The notes under the pieces: model-generated
Told to the model about the DNA's origin: nothing
The model's input: only the letters and a program-made list of their open reading frames with translations
Databases searched by the model: none
In this document: one piece after another, positions 9,649 to 18,521 of the stretch
Layout of the letters: every line of letters starts with the position of its first letter
Numbering within the stretch: the stretch's first letter is position 1
Made by a program: the position numbers and the translations under genes
NCBI GenBank assembly: GCA_947493455.1
Contig: CANLRB010000020.1
Coordinates: 1-64,000, forward strand
DNA from: an uncultured Pseudoalteromonas sp.
GTDB lineage: Bacteria; Pseudomonadota; Gammaproteobacteria; Enterobacterales; Alteromonadaceae
DNA length: 64,000 nucleotides
Reading direction: 5' to 3'

Positions 9649-11367
9649 TTATAGTTTGTTAAACTCGACCCAGCCTAAACTCCAAATTTCCAAACCTTCT
9701 TTTTTGTTGCTGATTTCAAGTGTATGCTCACCCGCTTCTAAATACACTTTATGGCGGTTTGATTTGCTATCGTCAACATCTTCATTGAAGTCAATTTGGC
9801 CAACTAGATTATTGTTTTGCCATATATTAAAAAATTCACCTTGTTGAATAATTGCAAAGCCATTGTATTTCACCGTATACCAACCTGAGGTCGCGACGTT
9901 AACGTTAAAATGGGCAGCCATTTTATGTTGTTCATGACGATGGCTAAATGCCGAAATATAAAATAGCTCTGATTTTTCTTCGCTTTTAGGTCGATGCTTT
10001 AAACGCACGCCATCAAGTGCGATTGCCTCTTGCATATCAAGCCTTCCGGGTAAATCAATACGTTTTGGCACTGTTGTACTTACGGCGCGACTCGGCAAAC
10101 TCGTCATATCACCCGTTTTTGCAAGTATGCGGTAACTCTGACCTTGGGCTTTGGGCTTTACCACCAGCGATGTGGTGGTACTATCGACTTCGGTGAGCAA
10201 TTCATAATGATTTTTAAAATACCCGCCTAATAAGTGCGCATACGGGTTTTTAGAACCATAAATTTCATAGCCTTGGACTTTGCTATTTTCAGATACCTGC
10301 CAACTGAGCGTGACGCGGCCATTGTCTTGACGCTTTAAGTGCACTTGATTTGGCGCCTCGGGGATCACCTTACGCGTTTTTAAACGTGCAATTTGCGCTT
10401 GTTTTAACTTACTTTCAAACTGTTTTGTTGAAGGATGAACCGAATCGGATACACCGTCTTTTGCGAGTCTAAAACCAAGTGTTGCAGTGGCACTCCACTC
10501 GGCTCGTGCATAACTACTTCGCGCATAATGTGGCTGTGGTGGGTAATGCCAGTTCTCGCCGCGATGTGAAATCGTTTGGCATGTTTGCGTATTCATGTCT
10601 TCGCCTTCGCGAATTGGATAACCTTCATAGTAACAATCGTTTAATATCTCGCTGATATTACCTGCCATATCAAAAAGGCCAAATGGATTCGGGCGATATA
10701 AACCCACAATTGCAATATATGGTTCACCATCGTCGCAATTTGCATACTCTAAAAAGCCAACATAACTAGCTCCATGTTGGGTCGATGCATAATATTCACC
10801 AGCTTGATCAGCGAAGTTACCGTATAAACAAGCTTGCGTTCGAGCGGGGTCATCTCCCCAAAAATAGCGACTGTTGGTATTTGCTTTGGCCGCATATTCA
10901 AACTCGGCTTCCGTTGGCAGGCGATACTGCTGCCCGGTTTTGTCATTTAGCCAGTTTACATATGCTTGCGCCTCTTTAAAATTGACACAATTAACTGGTT
11001 GGTATTCGCTTTTTAAATAACGGTTGTTATCCCAACTTGCCGAACCAACTGCTCTTGGCGATGACAACCAGTTTTTATCAAGCTTATCTTTACATGTTTG
11101 ATCAGCGACAAAGTTTGTGTCAGCAACAAACTTGCGAAACTCAGCAACCGTGACCGGGTACTTGGCCATTTGAAACGCATCGACTTTGACCTGATGAGCG
11201 GGCTTTGCAGCGTTGTCGCCAACATTCGTGCCCATAGTAAAATTCCCTGCGGGAATGTTAACCATAGCGGGTACAATATATTCCGATGCCTGTACCGTTA
11301 TCGCATTGCATGCACTCAATGTAATCGCGACATACGACAATTGAGCAACAACTTTCTTTAATTTCAT
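9649..11367 (-). CDS. Secreted FGE/SUMF1-like + FnIII + beta-sandwich protein
   Basis: The 572-residue exported protein begins with a signal sequence containing LSAC, a possible lipobox, followed by a signal-peptidase-I-like site (VQAS-EY). Domains are: sulfatase-modifying-factor / formylglycine-generating-enzyme-like fold (about 30-320; NIPAGNFTMG, RLPTEAEFEYAAK, NPFGLFDMAGNISE), FnIII (about 335-435; RVTLSWQ...GYEIYG) and a C-terminal carbohydrate-binding-like sandwich (about 450-572). Where true formylglycine-generating enzymes have RGGSWxC and a second Cys, this protein has HRGENWHYPPQPHY, so sulfatase activation is unlikely. Many members of this fold have other roles. It is the intact paralogue of 5985-7688 and convergent with the genes between them. 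Confidence 0.85.
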   Translation of the reverse strand: MKLKKVVAQLSYVAITLSACNAITVQASEYIVPAMVNIPAGNFTMGTNVGDNAAKPAHQVKVDAFQMAKYPVTVAEFRKFVADTNFVADQTCKDKLDKNWLSSPRAVGSASWDNNRYLKSEYQPVNCVNFKEAQAYVNWLNDKTGQQYRLPTEAEFEYAAKANTNSRYFWGDDPARTQACLYGNFADQAGEYYASTQHGASYVGFLEYANCDDGEPYIAIVGLYRPNPFGLFDMAGNISEILNDCYYEGYPIREGEDMNTQTCQTISHRGENWHYPPQPHYARSSYARAEWSATATLGFRLAKDGVSDSVHPSTKQFESKLKQAQIARLKTRKVIPEAPNQVHLKRQDNGRVTLSWQVSENSKVQGYEIYGSKNPYAHLLGGYFKNHYELLTEVDSTTTSLVVKPKAQGQSYRILAKTGDMTSLPSRAVSTTVPKRIDLPGRLDMQEAIALDGVRLKHRPKSEEKSELFYISAFSHRHEQHKMAAHFNVNVATSGWYTVKYNGFAIIQQGEFFNIWQNNNLVGQIDFNEDVDDSKSNRHKVYLEAGEHTLEISNKKEGLEIWSLGWVEFNKL

Positions 11368-11657
11368 TACTGCGGATTTCCAATCTATGTTTTCAATATA
11401 AAAACCATATTGGAAGGCCCACGCTGAGTCCTAGAATTAACCTATTTTCATCTATAATTTTTCTATTTTCCTTATAAATCTGATAGTTAAAAATTTAATT
11501 AAAGATTAAAAAATCAGTTTAAAGTCAATCAAACGCTAGCTTTCACGATTTTTTAACTCGCATCAACCGAACAAATATTTAAATTTTTTTCTTATTTAAA
11601 CCTTTTATATTTGCAGTAACGACTAATCAAACATCAACAAGGATATCCGGATAAACA
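11368..11657. other. AT-rich divergent intergenic region
   Basis: This 290-bp gap separates the FGE/FnIII gene (minus) from the DJ-1/PfpI-like gene (plus). It must carry both promoters, but no clear -35/-10 pair or operator repeat could be supported by eye. Confidence 0.4.
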
Positions 11658-12407
11658 ATGAAATTAATACAACTTATCGTACTTATGCTGTCGCTTGTGG
11701 CGACGGCTGTTTTAGGTGAACCAAATAAAAAAGTACTTATTATCGCTTCAAATATGGTTGATATGGGTGACCCAGAACAACATGATGCACGCAATAATTT
11801 AAGAGAATTTGCCCCGCCCTATCACGTATTTTTAAGTCATGGCTATGATGTTGACTTTGTTTCGCCAAAAGGGGGCGACGTTCAATTTATGATGGAGCCA
11901 CAGGGTATTAGTAGTTACACCATAAAATACGAGGGCTTTCTTGAAAAAGCAAACGCATCGCTAACACCCGCTAAGGTAAACACAAGCGACTATTGGGGTG
12001 TATTTATTGGTGGCGGTTATGGAGTGATGTTCGACGTTGCTAGCAATAACGAAATCCAATCAATAATTCGTCGTATCTATGAAGACGGCGGCTATGTTGG
12101 TGTGGGCGGGCATGGTGCTGCCGGTATTGCAAATGTAACTTTGTCTGACGGGAGCTATTTAGTTAACAATAAAAAAGTGGCTGGATTCCCCAATTCAACT
12201 GAAACAAGTAAACCATGGGCAAAACAAGGCACCTTATTACCGTTTTTAATTGAAACACAATTAAATAAACATGGTGCAATCGCACTCAATAAAACATCAT
12301 TAAAAGACAAGCATGCGGTCGTCACCGATCAACGAATCATATCAACAATGTTTTTACCATCGGCTGCACTCGTAGCAAAAGAAATGATCATTGGCTATAC
12401 CAAATAA
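11658..12407 (+). CDS. Secreted DJ-1/PfpI-like protein lacking nucleophile cysteine
   Basis: The 249-residue protein has an N-terminal signal peptide (to about residue 20) and a class I glutamine-amidotransferase-like / DJ-1 fold. VLIIASN begins the first strand, YDVDFVSPKGG is typical of PfpI/Hsp31-type proteins, and GVFIGGGYGVMFD precedes the elbow. At the nucleophile elbow the family usually has CHG; here it is VGVGGHGAAG, so the cysteine position is Gly151 while His152 is kept. Protease or glyoxalase activity of the ordinary kind is therefore unlikely. The signal peptide is also unusual for this mostly cytoplasmic family. It stands alone, convergent with the histidine kinase downstream. 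Confidence 0.8.
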   Translation: MKLIQLIVLMLSLVATAVLGEPNKKVLIIASNMVDMGDPEQHDARNNLREFAPPYHVFLSHGYDVDFVSPKGGDVQFMMEPQGISSYTIKYEGFLEKANASLTPAKVNTSDYWGVFIGGGYGVMFDVASNNEIQSIIRRIYEDGGYVGVGGHGAAGIANVTLSDGSYLVNNKKVAGFPNSTETSKPWAKQGTLLPFLIETQLNKHGAIALNKTSLKDKHAVVTDQRIISTMFLPSAALVAKEMIIGYTK

Positions 12408-12423
12408 TCGCCATCAACACTGA

Positions 12424-12449
12424 GTAGTGCAGCGTCTACGTTGCACTAC
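12424..12449. terminator. Hairpin between convergent genes
   Basis: GTAGTGCA (12424-12431) and TGCACTAC (12442-12449) pair, and an inner CGT/ACG extends the stem. It sits between the DJ-1-like gene and the convergent kinase gene, with no long T-run. Confidence 0.5.
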
Positions 12450-12479
12450 ATTGCATTACAATAGTAAAGTGTGGCGTTG

Positions 12480-14252
12480 CTATTTACCCAAATCGTCGTC
12501 ACTGTGCGTTGGTAAAGTAATAATAAATTCAGTACCTATGCTATGCGATACCACATCTATGTTGCCAGACATCAATTCAACCAACTCTTTCACTAAGGTT
12601 AAACCAAGCCCAGTGCCTTTCGAGGTACGCGTTAATTCATTGCCGACACGATAAAATAAATCAAATACTTTATTGATTTCTTGTTTGTTGATGCCAATGC
12701 CATAATCTCGAATATGAATCGTAATATGTTTTTTCTCGAGCGGATTAATTGCAATATCCACGCGTTTTTTATCACTGTCACTTGCATATTTAATCGCGTT
12801 ATCCACTAAGTTGATTGCCACTTGTGAGAATGCATCCACATCAATCAATACATAACTATCTTGCAAGCTATCGGCCACAATTAACTGGTAATCAAACCCG
12901 CTTTGCTCAAATAGCACGCTGGTTTTAGTCGTAATCAATATCTGTAGGCTGTTAATTTGAATCGGCTGTATCGCAAGGTTCAATGCATTACGACTTATAT
13001 TTGAAGCCTGTAGCAGGTTATCAATGAGTCGTGACAAGCGTTCCGCCTCACCAGTAATGTGTTGATAGTATTTGTGCTTTTTAGAATCATCTAACCAACC
13101 CTGCTGTAGCGCATCACCATACATTTTTATTGATGTAATCGGTGTTTTTAATTCATGACTCATCGACGATATAAAACCTTGTTGACGCTGCGAAAGCGCT
13201 ATTTGTTGCCTTAACATGCGATACAACGCAGTCAAACCTGACGCAACAGCAAACAGTAGTAGTAGTGATAACAGCCATATATACACAGCGCTCTTTTTTT
13301 GTGGCAATTCATCAAAATGTATCGACATAGTGATATCGTTAAGCGGTGCTGCGAGCTGAAAACTAGCAAGTGCCTGCTCAGCATCCAGATTGGTCTTAAA
13401 GAGGGTTAACTGTTTATCTTTCAGCACTAATTGTGTAAACGTTGCCAATGGTGACTCAGTGTAGGCGCTGATTATCAACTCACTAAAAAATGCGTTTTGC
13501 GCAACCAAGGCTCCTTCAATAAACCACTCCCCGTGACGTTCGAATGCACGGTGCAACATGAGGTGTCCAGATGGCAGCACGTTAATTTTAAACTCTTGAT
13601 TCTGTTTCGTATGTTGACGTTGTTGGCTACGACTTGGTTTAACAGCCTCGGCTTTACGTTCATTTTTTTGCGCTAGCGTACTTTTTTTATCCTTTGCCGG
13701 ACGCTGAGATAAATCGCGATTATTTTGCCCCTTCGTTGTTTTAGTAGCCTCAACATTAACCATATACGGGTTATGTTGTGAAATATGATTTTGTGCCAGT
13801 ATATTAAATACTTTATTTACGTGAGAAAGGCGCTGCGCCAACTCAGTCTCTGACCAATTCAAGCTCGATTGTTGGTGTATTTCTATTGGCAATAATGGCG
13901 AATCAAACCTCCCCTGTGCACTTAGCTGAAAAAAGCCAATTAAACCCGGCATAGAGGCTGACTTTAATTGTTCGGGAGTTTGAACACGGAGTGATTCGTA
14001 CGCCATAGTAAATTGCTGAAGAGAGCGCGCAACTTTGCGCTCAGATGCGAGTTTGATATTGTCAGCACTTTGCTGATACTGCTCAATGGAATCGCTTCTA
14101 ATGTTACTCAATGCGATTACAGTAATAAGTATTACTGGCGTTGCAATAATCGCAAATAGGATCATCATAAAACTCATCAATCGAGATGGAGTAAGTGTTG
14201 AATGACTCAGCCCTGTTGGCACAGAAAATAGCGATGAATTGTTATTTGTCAT
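12480..14252 (-). CDS. Sensor histidine kinase
   Basis: A kinase of about 590 residues partnered with the response regulator just upstream. A first transmembrane helix (about 26-49) leads into a periplasmic domain of roughly 270 residues with an unusual lysine/glutamine/arginine-rich stretch (KTTKGQNN... to ...TKQNQEF). A second helix (WLLSLLLLFAVASGLTALY) is followed by HisKA with SMSHELKTPITSIK (phosphoacceptor His) and a complete HATPase (NLVDNAIKYA, DYGIGI, GTGLGLTLVKEL). The ATG at 14252 begins one base after the regulator stop, implying translational coupling; an upstream in-frame ATG would overlap the regulator by 86 bases and is less likely. The stimulus is unknown. Confidence 0.88.
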   Translation of the reverse strand: MTNNNSSLFSVPTGLSHSTLTPSRLMSFMMILFAIIATPVILITVIALSNIRSDSIEQYQQSADNIKLASERKVARSLQQFTMAYESLRVQTPEQLKSASMPGLIGFFQLSAQGRFDSPLLPIEIHQQSSLNWSETELAQRLSHVNKVFNILAQNHISQHNPYMVNVEATKTTKGQNNRDLSQRPAKDKKSTLAQKNERKAEAVKPSRSQQRQHTKQNQEFKINVLPSGHLMLHRAFERHGEWFIEGALVAQNAFFSELIISAYTESPLATFTQLVLKDKQLTLFKTNLDAEQALASFQLAAPLNDITMSIHFDELPQKKSAVYIWLLSLLLLFAVASGLTALYRMLRQQIALSQRQQGFISSMSHELKTPITSIKMYGDALQQGWLDDSKKHKYYQHITGEAERLSRLIDNLLQASNISRNALNLAIQPIQINSLQILITTKTSVLFEQSGFDYQLIVADSLQDSYVLIDVDAFSQVAINLVDNAIKYASDSDKKRVDIAINPLEKKHITIHIRDYGIGINKQEINKVFDLFYRVGNELTRTSKGTGLGLTLVKELVELMSGNIDVVSHSIGTEFIITLPTHSDDDLGK

Positions 14253-14253
14253 A

Positions 14254-14967
14254 CTAAGTGTCTTCTGACCTTGATAACAACCGATAGCCTGCGCCGCGCA
14301 CCGTAACAAGGAATTTAGGTGATTTGGCATCGACCTCAATTTTTTTGCGAATACGCGCTATATGGATATCAACGGTTCTCGTTTCAACCGCAAGTTCCGG
14401 AGAATATCCCCAAACAGCCGTAAGTAACGCTTCTCGTGAAATGGGTTTATCGTTGTGCTGATGCAGGTAGGCCAATACGTTTGCTTCTCTTTTAGTAAAA
14501 GAAAACTCGCTCCCATCTTTTTGCACGCACAAATTTTGTAAGTCGATTTTTGTACACGCATCTAACACAATAATATTATTATTTAATTTCTCTGATACGC
14601 TGCGCTTTAGTACTGCTTTTATTCGCAATACCAACTGAGTTATAGAAAAAGGCTTGGCAACATAATCATCAGCACCGAGTTGAAAACCATTAATAATGTC
14701 ATCATCAGATGATTTTGCGGTCAGCATAATAATCGCTTGATTACGGTCTTGCTCACGAATTTTTTTACAAATATCAAAGCCATTAATATGTGGCACCATG
14801 ACATCAAGTAGCAATAAATCAAAGCGACCGGATTTCGCCATGTCATAACCTGCTAGTCCGTCTTCAGCAACCTCAACATGAAAGCCATGATAAATAAGCA
14901 CATCGGTCAACCCTTCACGAATCGCTTGTTCGTCTTCGACTATGAGTATAGATGGAGAGTTTTTCAT
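14254..14967 (-). CDS. OmpR-family response regulator
   Basis: The 237-residue regulator has a receiver domain (IVEDEQAIREGL; phosphoacceptor Asp in LLLLDVMVP; Lys in DDYVAKPF) and an OmpR/PhoB winged helix (FTKREANVLAYL, VDIHIARIRKKI, VRGAGYRLL). It is the first gene of a two-gene operon with the histidine kinase at 12480-14252. It is divergent from the secreted serine hydrolase at 15147. The intervening DNA holds OmpR-style half-site repeats at 15024-15066, so this hydrolase and the operon itself are probable targets. Confidence 0.9.
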   Translation of the reverse strand: MKNSPSILIVEDEQAIREGLTDVLIYHGFHVEVAEDGLAGYDMAKSGRFDLLLLDVMVPHINGFDICKKIREQDRNQAIIMLTAKSSDDDIINGFQLGADDYVAKPFSITQLVLRIKAVLKRSVSEKLNNNIIVLDACTKIDLQNLCVQKDGSEFSFTKREANVLAYLHQHNDKPISREALLTAVWGYSPELAVETRTVDIHIARIRKKIEVDAKSPKFLVTVRGAGYRLLSRSEDT

Positions 14968-15023
14968 CGAATAAGTTATATTAATTGCCGTTACCTAAAC
15001 GATAACACGAGTACAGCGATTTG

Positions 15024-15066
15024 TTTGTAACAAGTTTGCAAACTCTTTCGCTGCAAACGTTACAAA
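15024..15066. promoter_or_regulatory. Direct/inverted half-site cluster, candidate regulator binding site
   Basis: TTTGTAAC (15024-15031) and TTTGCAAAC (15035-15043) are similar half-sites 11 bp apart, the spacing preferred by OmpR-family dimers. The same elements return in inverted order as TGCAAAC (15052-15058) directly followed by GTTACAAA (15059-15066). This gives a 15-bp inverted repeat with a 2-nt offset. It lies between the divergent response regulator and the serine hydrolase. Confidence 0.5.
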
Positions 15067-15146
15067 ACACAGCCTAATAATTTATTTACACCCACACTAA
15101 TATGAACACCTCTCAATTAACAAATAAATCGCCGTGAGGTTCGAAT

Positions 15147-16616
15147 ATGAAATCAACCAGTTACTTCAGAGTAAAAATAATCGCAGCCCTCTCGGGCTGT
15201 GCTCTTACTCTATGCATGTTTCAAGGTCATGCACATGACAATACTCTGAATTCCCTGCATCCTGATGCACAAAAAGTAATAGATGTTTGGCTAAAGGCAC
15301 AACTCGATTATCAGCAGATCCCGTACTTGTCGATAGCTTACGCGAAAGACCAACAACTTGTTTTAAGTTCCAGTTATGGTCACCTTGAACTAGCACGTAT
15401 TAACAAAGTAACAAACAGTACCATGGCGAGTATCTGCTCGATATCCAAAGTATTCACAGCAACCGCCATCATGAAATTAGTCGACCAAGGTAAACTGAGT
15501 CTTTCCGATAGAGTTGCGGACTTACTACCTGAATTAACAATTCAAACGAATGGTCATGAATTAGGTGATATCAAATTGATCCACCTATTGAATCACACTT
15601 CAGGACTACCCAGAGATACCACTCATTCATATTGGAGCGGCCCAGAACATAATTTTCCAACAAAGGAAATGCTCTATAAAAGCCTCGTACAACAACAAAG
15701 AGAGAATGCTGCCGACACAGTCTCTAACTATAGCAACGTGGGGTATGCCTTACTTGGCCAAATTATCGAAAAAACATCAAAAAAAAGCTATAAAGACTAT
15801 ATGGAAAGCGAAATTTTTGCCCCGCTAAACATGACAAGCTCAGTCGTTGAAATGTCTAACAATAACTATGGAAAAACGCATGCGCTGGGTTACAGCGCTA
15901 TTAATCGAAATGGCACACGGCATTTGGCGAATTTTTATAAAACCAATGCAATGCAAAGCGCCGCTGGCATATCGAGTAATGCACAGGATTTAGCTAAATT
16001 CGCAATGTGGCAGTTCAGAGAAGTCAGTTCTCCTAACACTGAAATAATGAGCTCAGATTCACTGCAAAAAATGTATCAAACGAATCACAGCCGCGCTACT
16101 CAAAATAGAGGATTAGGTTATCAAATTCAAAATAGCAAATCTGGCGATATTTGGGCGATGCATGGTGGTATGTGCCCAGGTTATAATTCATTTTTGCAGA
16201 TAAATACCACCCAAAAAGAAGGGTTTTCGGTTGTCACCTCAGCGAATAGAGTCAGAGCCATAAGCTATATCAATAATTTAAAGGAAATCCTAAAGCAAGC
16301 ATCGCAAATTGACGAGGCCCCTAACGTACACTCTCATCACAAGCAAGTCCCTTTCTCTGATTACGAAGGCTTTTATGATTTAAATCCGTGGAACAGCGAG
16401 TATTACGTGGGACGCTGGGGCAACCAGTTGGTGTTGCTTTATTTGCCTGTAAACTCTATAAAACATGCAATGCATGTATACCAAAACGTTGGTCAAGATA
16501 TATTTAAATTAGTAAAAGATGGTAAGCTAACAAACGACACACTTATTTTTAATCGAGATCAAGCTGGCAAGGTAGTTTCGGTTACTAATGACGGCAATCA
16601 ACATAGCAAGCTTTAA
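15147..16616 (+). CDS. Secreted serine hydrolase (beta-lactamase/PBP-like)
   Basis: The 489-residue protein has a signal peptide (cleavage near GHAHD) and a beta-lactamase-family domain. Motifs are S98-I-S-K101, YSN (in SNYSNVGYALLG) and HGG (in AMHGGMCPGYNS) in place of KTG. A C-terminal lipocalin-like beta domain (about 400-489, YEGFYDLNPW...) resembles that found in related D-aminopeptidase and esterase-like proteins. It is likely periplasmic or extracellular and acts on peptides, D-amino acid compounds or esters; the exact substrate is unknown. It is monocistronic, with GTGAGG upstream of the ATG, and is divergent from the two-component system that may control it. Confidence 0.85.
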   Translation: MKSTSYFRVKIIAALSGCALTLCMFQGHAHDNTLNSLHPDAQKVIDVWLKAQLDYQQIPYLSIAYAKDQQLVLSSSYGHLELARINKVTNSTMASICSISKVFTATAIMKLVDQGKLSLSDRVADLLPELTIQTNGHELGDIKLIHLLNHTSGLPRDTTHSYWSGPEHNFPTKEMLYKSLVQQQRENAADTVSNYSNVGYALLGQIIEKTSKKSYKDYMESEIFAPLNMTSSVVEMSNNNYGKTHALGYSAINRNGTRHLANFYKTNAMQSAAGISSNAQDLAKFAMWQFREVSSPNTEIMSSDSLQKMYQTNHSRATQNRGLGYQIQNSKSGDIWAMHGGMCPGYNSFLQINTTQKEGFSVVTSANRVRAISYINNLKEILKQASQIDEAPNVHSHHKQVPFSDYEGFYDLNPWNSEYYVGRWGNQLVLLYLPVNSIKHAMHVYQNVGQDIFKLVKDGKLTNDTLIFNRDQAGKVVSVTNDGNQHSKL

Positions 16617-16654
16617 AGCTAACGACAATAAAAGATTAATTGAGAGAAGTGAAA

Positions 16655-16688
16655 TAGGTAACTGCGTTATCTAACTCAGTTACCCTAT
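16655..16688. terminator. Hairpin between convergent genes
   Basis: TAGGTAACTG (16655-16664) pairs with CAGTTACCCTA (16677-16687) with one bulged C, around a 12-nt loop. It lies between the convergent serine hydrolase and alpha/beta hydrolase genes. Confidence 0.45.
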
Positions 16689-16756
16689 TGCAATCCATGA
16701 AGAGACTTAGCGAAAGCGAAAGCTCCGTTGTGTCAATCAAGTTAACTTAGGATGCA

Positions 16757-17524
16757 TTATTTTATCGCATTAACCCAGTTAGTGACTTCATCAATATAGC
16801 TAGGCGGCAATACGTGACCACTGTCATATTTAATTAGCGTAACATCACCTTTGGCTACTGCGGCAATTTCTTTGTTTTCTTCAGGCGTGCTGTACTCATC
16901 TTTATTTGCTAAAAATAGTAGCCATTTAGCATTCACCTTAGGTGCAAATACAACCGGAGATACATCTTTTACGTTACCCGCATGTGGCGGCACCATAGTA
17001 ATTAAATGATCAATCTGCGGATTTTGTGCCGCTAGCATAATCGCCATTTGGCCTCCCATTGAATAACCCACCGCCAATGTATGCTTGGCTTTACTGAAAT
17101 TTCTATTAATTTTTTTAAGCACAAATTCATAGTCTTTTACAGTATTTTGAATCATTTCATAATAGGCGTCTTGATCACCATTATTTGCACTATTCATTCT
17201 TTCTTCGGCAGACAAACCATATTTGCGATGACCATGGGCACGCGCATCTAAAGCAACAACTCGATACCCTTTATCTAATAATAACTGGGTAATTTTACCG
17301 CCATAAGTAGGCACACCATCGGCTATCCAGTGATATAAATCAGTGTTCATTGCGTGGAGCAATATCGCCACAGGGGCATCTGCCGGTAACGAATCTCCCT
17401 GCATTAAAAATCCGGTAATTGGACGCTTATCGATGGGCGACTCCCAGTTCAAACTCATTGACCGTACCTCTGCATTAACAGAACTTGCCAGTAACAAAGC
17501 GCAAAAAGCGAAAATTAACTTCAT
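16757..17524 (-). CDS. Secreted alpha/beta hydrolase
   Basis: The 255-residue protein has a signal peptide (to VNAE) and an alpha/beta-hydrolase fold related to dienelactone hydrolases and short carboxylesterases. The nucleophile elbow is GYSMGG, the oxyanion-side motif is ILLHAMN, and the catalytic His lies in SGHVLP near the C-terminus; RAHG follows the third strand (VVALDARAHGHRKYG). It is probably a periplasmic esterase or thioesterase of unknown substrate. GGAGAG lies six bases before the ATG. Upstream is a MerR-type promoter with 19-bp spacing, so expression may be induced by a stressor or small molecule. Confidence 0.82.
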   Translation of the reverse strand: MKLIFAFCALLLASSVNAEVRSMSLNWESPIDKRPITGFLMQGDSLPADAPVAILLHAMNTDLYHWIADGVPTYGGKITQLLLDKGYRVVALDARAHGHRKYGLSAEERMNSANNGDQDAYYEMIQNTVKDYEFVLKKINRNFSKAKHTLAVGYSMGGQMAIMLAAQNPQIDHLITMVPPHAGNVKDVSPVVFAPKVNAKWLLFLANKDEYSTPEENKEIAAVAKGDVTLIKYDSGHVLPPSYIDEVTNWVNAIK

Positions 17525-17576
17525 AAAAACTCTCCAATAAATAACGCTGCACCAAGCAGCACTTAGTGGAATCCAA

Positions 17577-17607
17577 GGTATCGCACCCTAGGTAAAGCGA
17601 CGGTCAA
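17577..17607 (-). promoter_or_regulatory. MerR-type promoter (19-bp spacer)
   Basis: On the minus strand TTGACC (17607-17602) is followed by exactly 19 bases and GATACC (17582-17577). Over-long 19-bp spacers with TTGACC as -35 and an ACC...GGGT dyad inside the spacer are characteristic of promoters activated by MerR-family regulators. It points to the alpha/beta hydrolase 53 bp downstream. No merR gene lies in the window. Confidence 0.45.
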
Positions 17608-17818
17608 GAAATTAAAAAATTAGCGAAAAGGAAATAAGATGAGCAACAATTTGATTAAAGTTTCTGAATAAGAGCTCCTAAAAAGTCTATCAAATCAGAA
17701 GCGAACAATTTACTATAAGTAATCACATCAAGCGTGTCGGACATGTTCTACAACCAGATAAGGTGCCTGCTTCGCGGCACCTAGTGCTATTTATTGCATC
17801 GTAGTTTAAAAGCTATTT

Positions 17819-18292
17819 TTAATCGTTTTTATCAACTTTCAAACCAATTTGGTATGTGTCATTTAGATATTCGCGCATACCTGTTAATATTTTGCCAGTC
17901 CAACCATCTGACGTAACATCACCGCTAAAACCGATGTCTTTTGAACCTTCGGCGATTATGGCTACTTTCGTGTGATTACCATTCTCGATGAAGTAAACAC
18001 CAGCCATAACATTCCAATCATGCATGGTCATACCATGCTCACCAATTACTAAACCGTTAGATAAATCAACTTTGCGCAACGAGAAGCCGGAATTTCCTAA
18101 ACCTATTTTAGCCGCGTCAAAAACTTGTTCTTTCGTATAGCCTCTAAAGTTTTCGAAATGCTTATACTGAGACCAACCCGTTTTGCCTTCTTCGCCATAG
18201 AAGTCAATTTCATCAGCACTTTTCGGCATCATATTAACCGTTGCGCATGCTTGTAGTAAAACTACGACAGAAAAAATTATTAGTTTTTTCAT
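17819..18292 (-). CDS. Small lipoprotein, unknown function
   Basis: The 157-residue protein has a lipoprotein signal (VVVLLQAC, modified Cys at residue 16). The mature part is soluble, with mixed alpha/beta character and no family that I recognise; FRGYTKEQVFDAAKIGLGNSGF and ENGNHTKVAIIAEG suggest a compact domain. It stands alone between the alpha/beta hydrolase promoter region and the second two-component operon. A GC-rich inverted repeat at 17761-17782 may end its transcript. Confidence 0.7.
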   Translation of the reverse strand: MKKLIIFSVVVLLQACATVNMMPKSADEIDFYGEEGKTGWSQYKHFENFRGYTKEQVFDAAKIGLGNSGFSLRKVDLSNGLVIGEHGMTMHDWNVMAGVYFIENGNHTKVAIIAEGSKDIGFSGDVTSDGWTGKILTGMREYLNDTYQIGLKVDKND

Positions 18293-18359
18293 TGTGTTAA
18301 CTCAACGCCTCATTCCGAGGCTGATTATAGCTCGCTAAAATGTAAAGCAAGCAGGAACC

Positions 18360-18387
18360 CAGCAAGCTGTTAGCTGTTCCCTTGCTG
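18360..18387. terminator. Hairpin downstream of kinase gene
   Basis: CAGCAAG (18360-18366) pairs with CTTGCTG (18381-18387). It lies downstream of the minus-strand kinase gene ending at 18522 and upstream of the lipoprotein gene. Its role as terminator is uncertain because no T-run follows. Confidence 0.35.
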
Positions 18388-18521
18388 TGAAGACTTGTTA
18401 TACGTAGATTAACGACAATTAACGTCGAAATGAAATCACCTAAACCCAAGATCTGGAACTAGTCATCACAGTTTATCTACGGATCCCCCCTCTTTCACCA
18501 TAAATGCGATTAATTCTTAGC

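Noticed and set aside
9649-11367. True formylglycine-generating enzyme activating sulfatases
   Set aside because: The copper-binding cysteine pair is not visible at the expected place and no sulfatase gene lies in the window.
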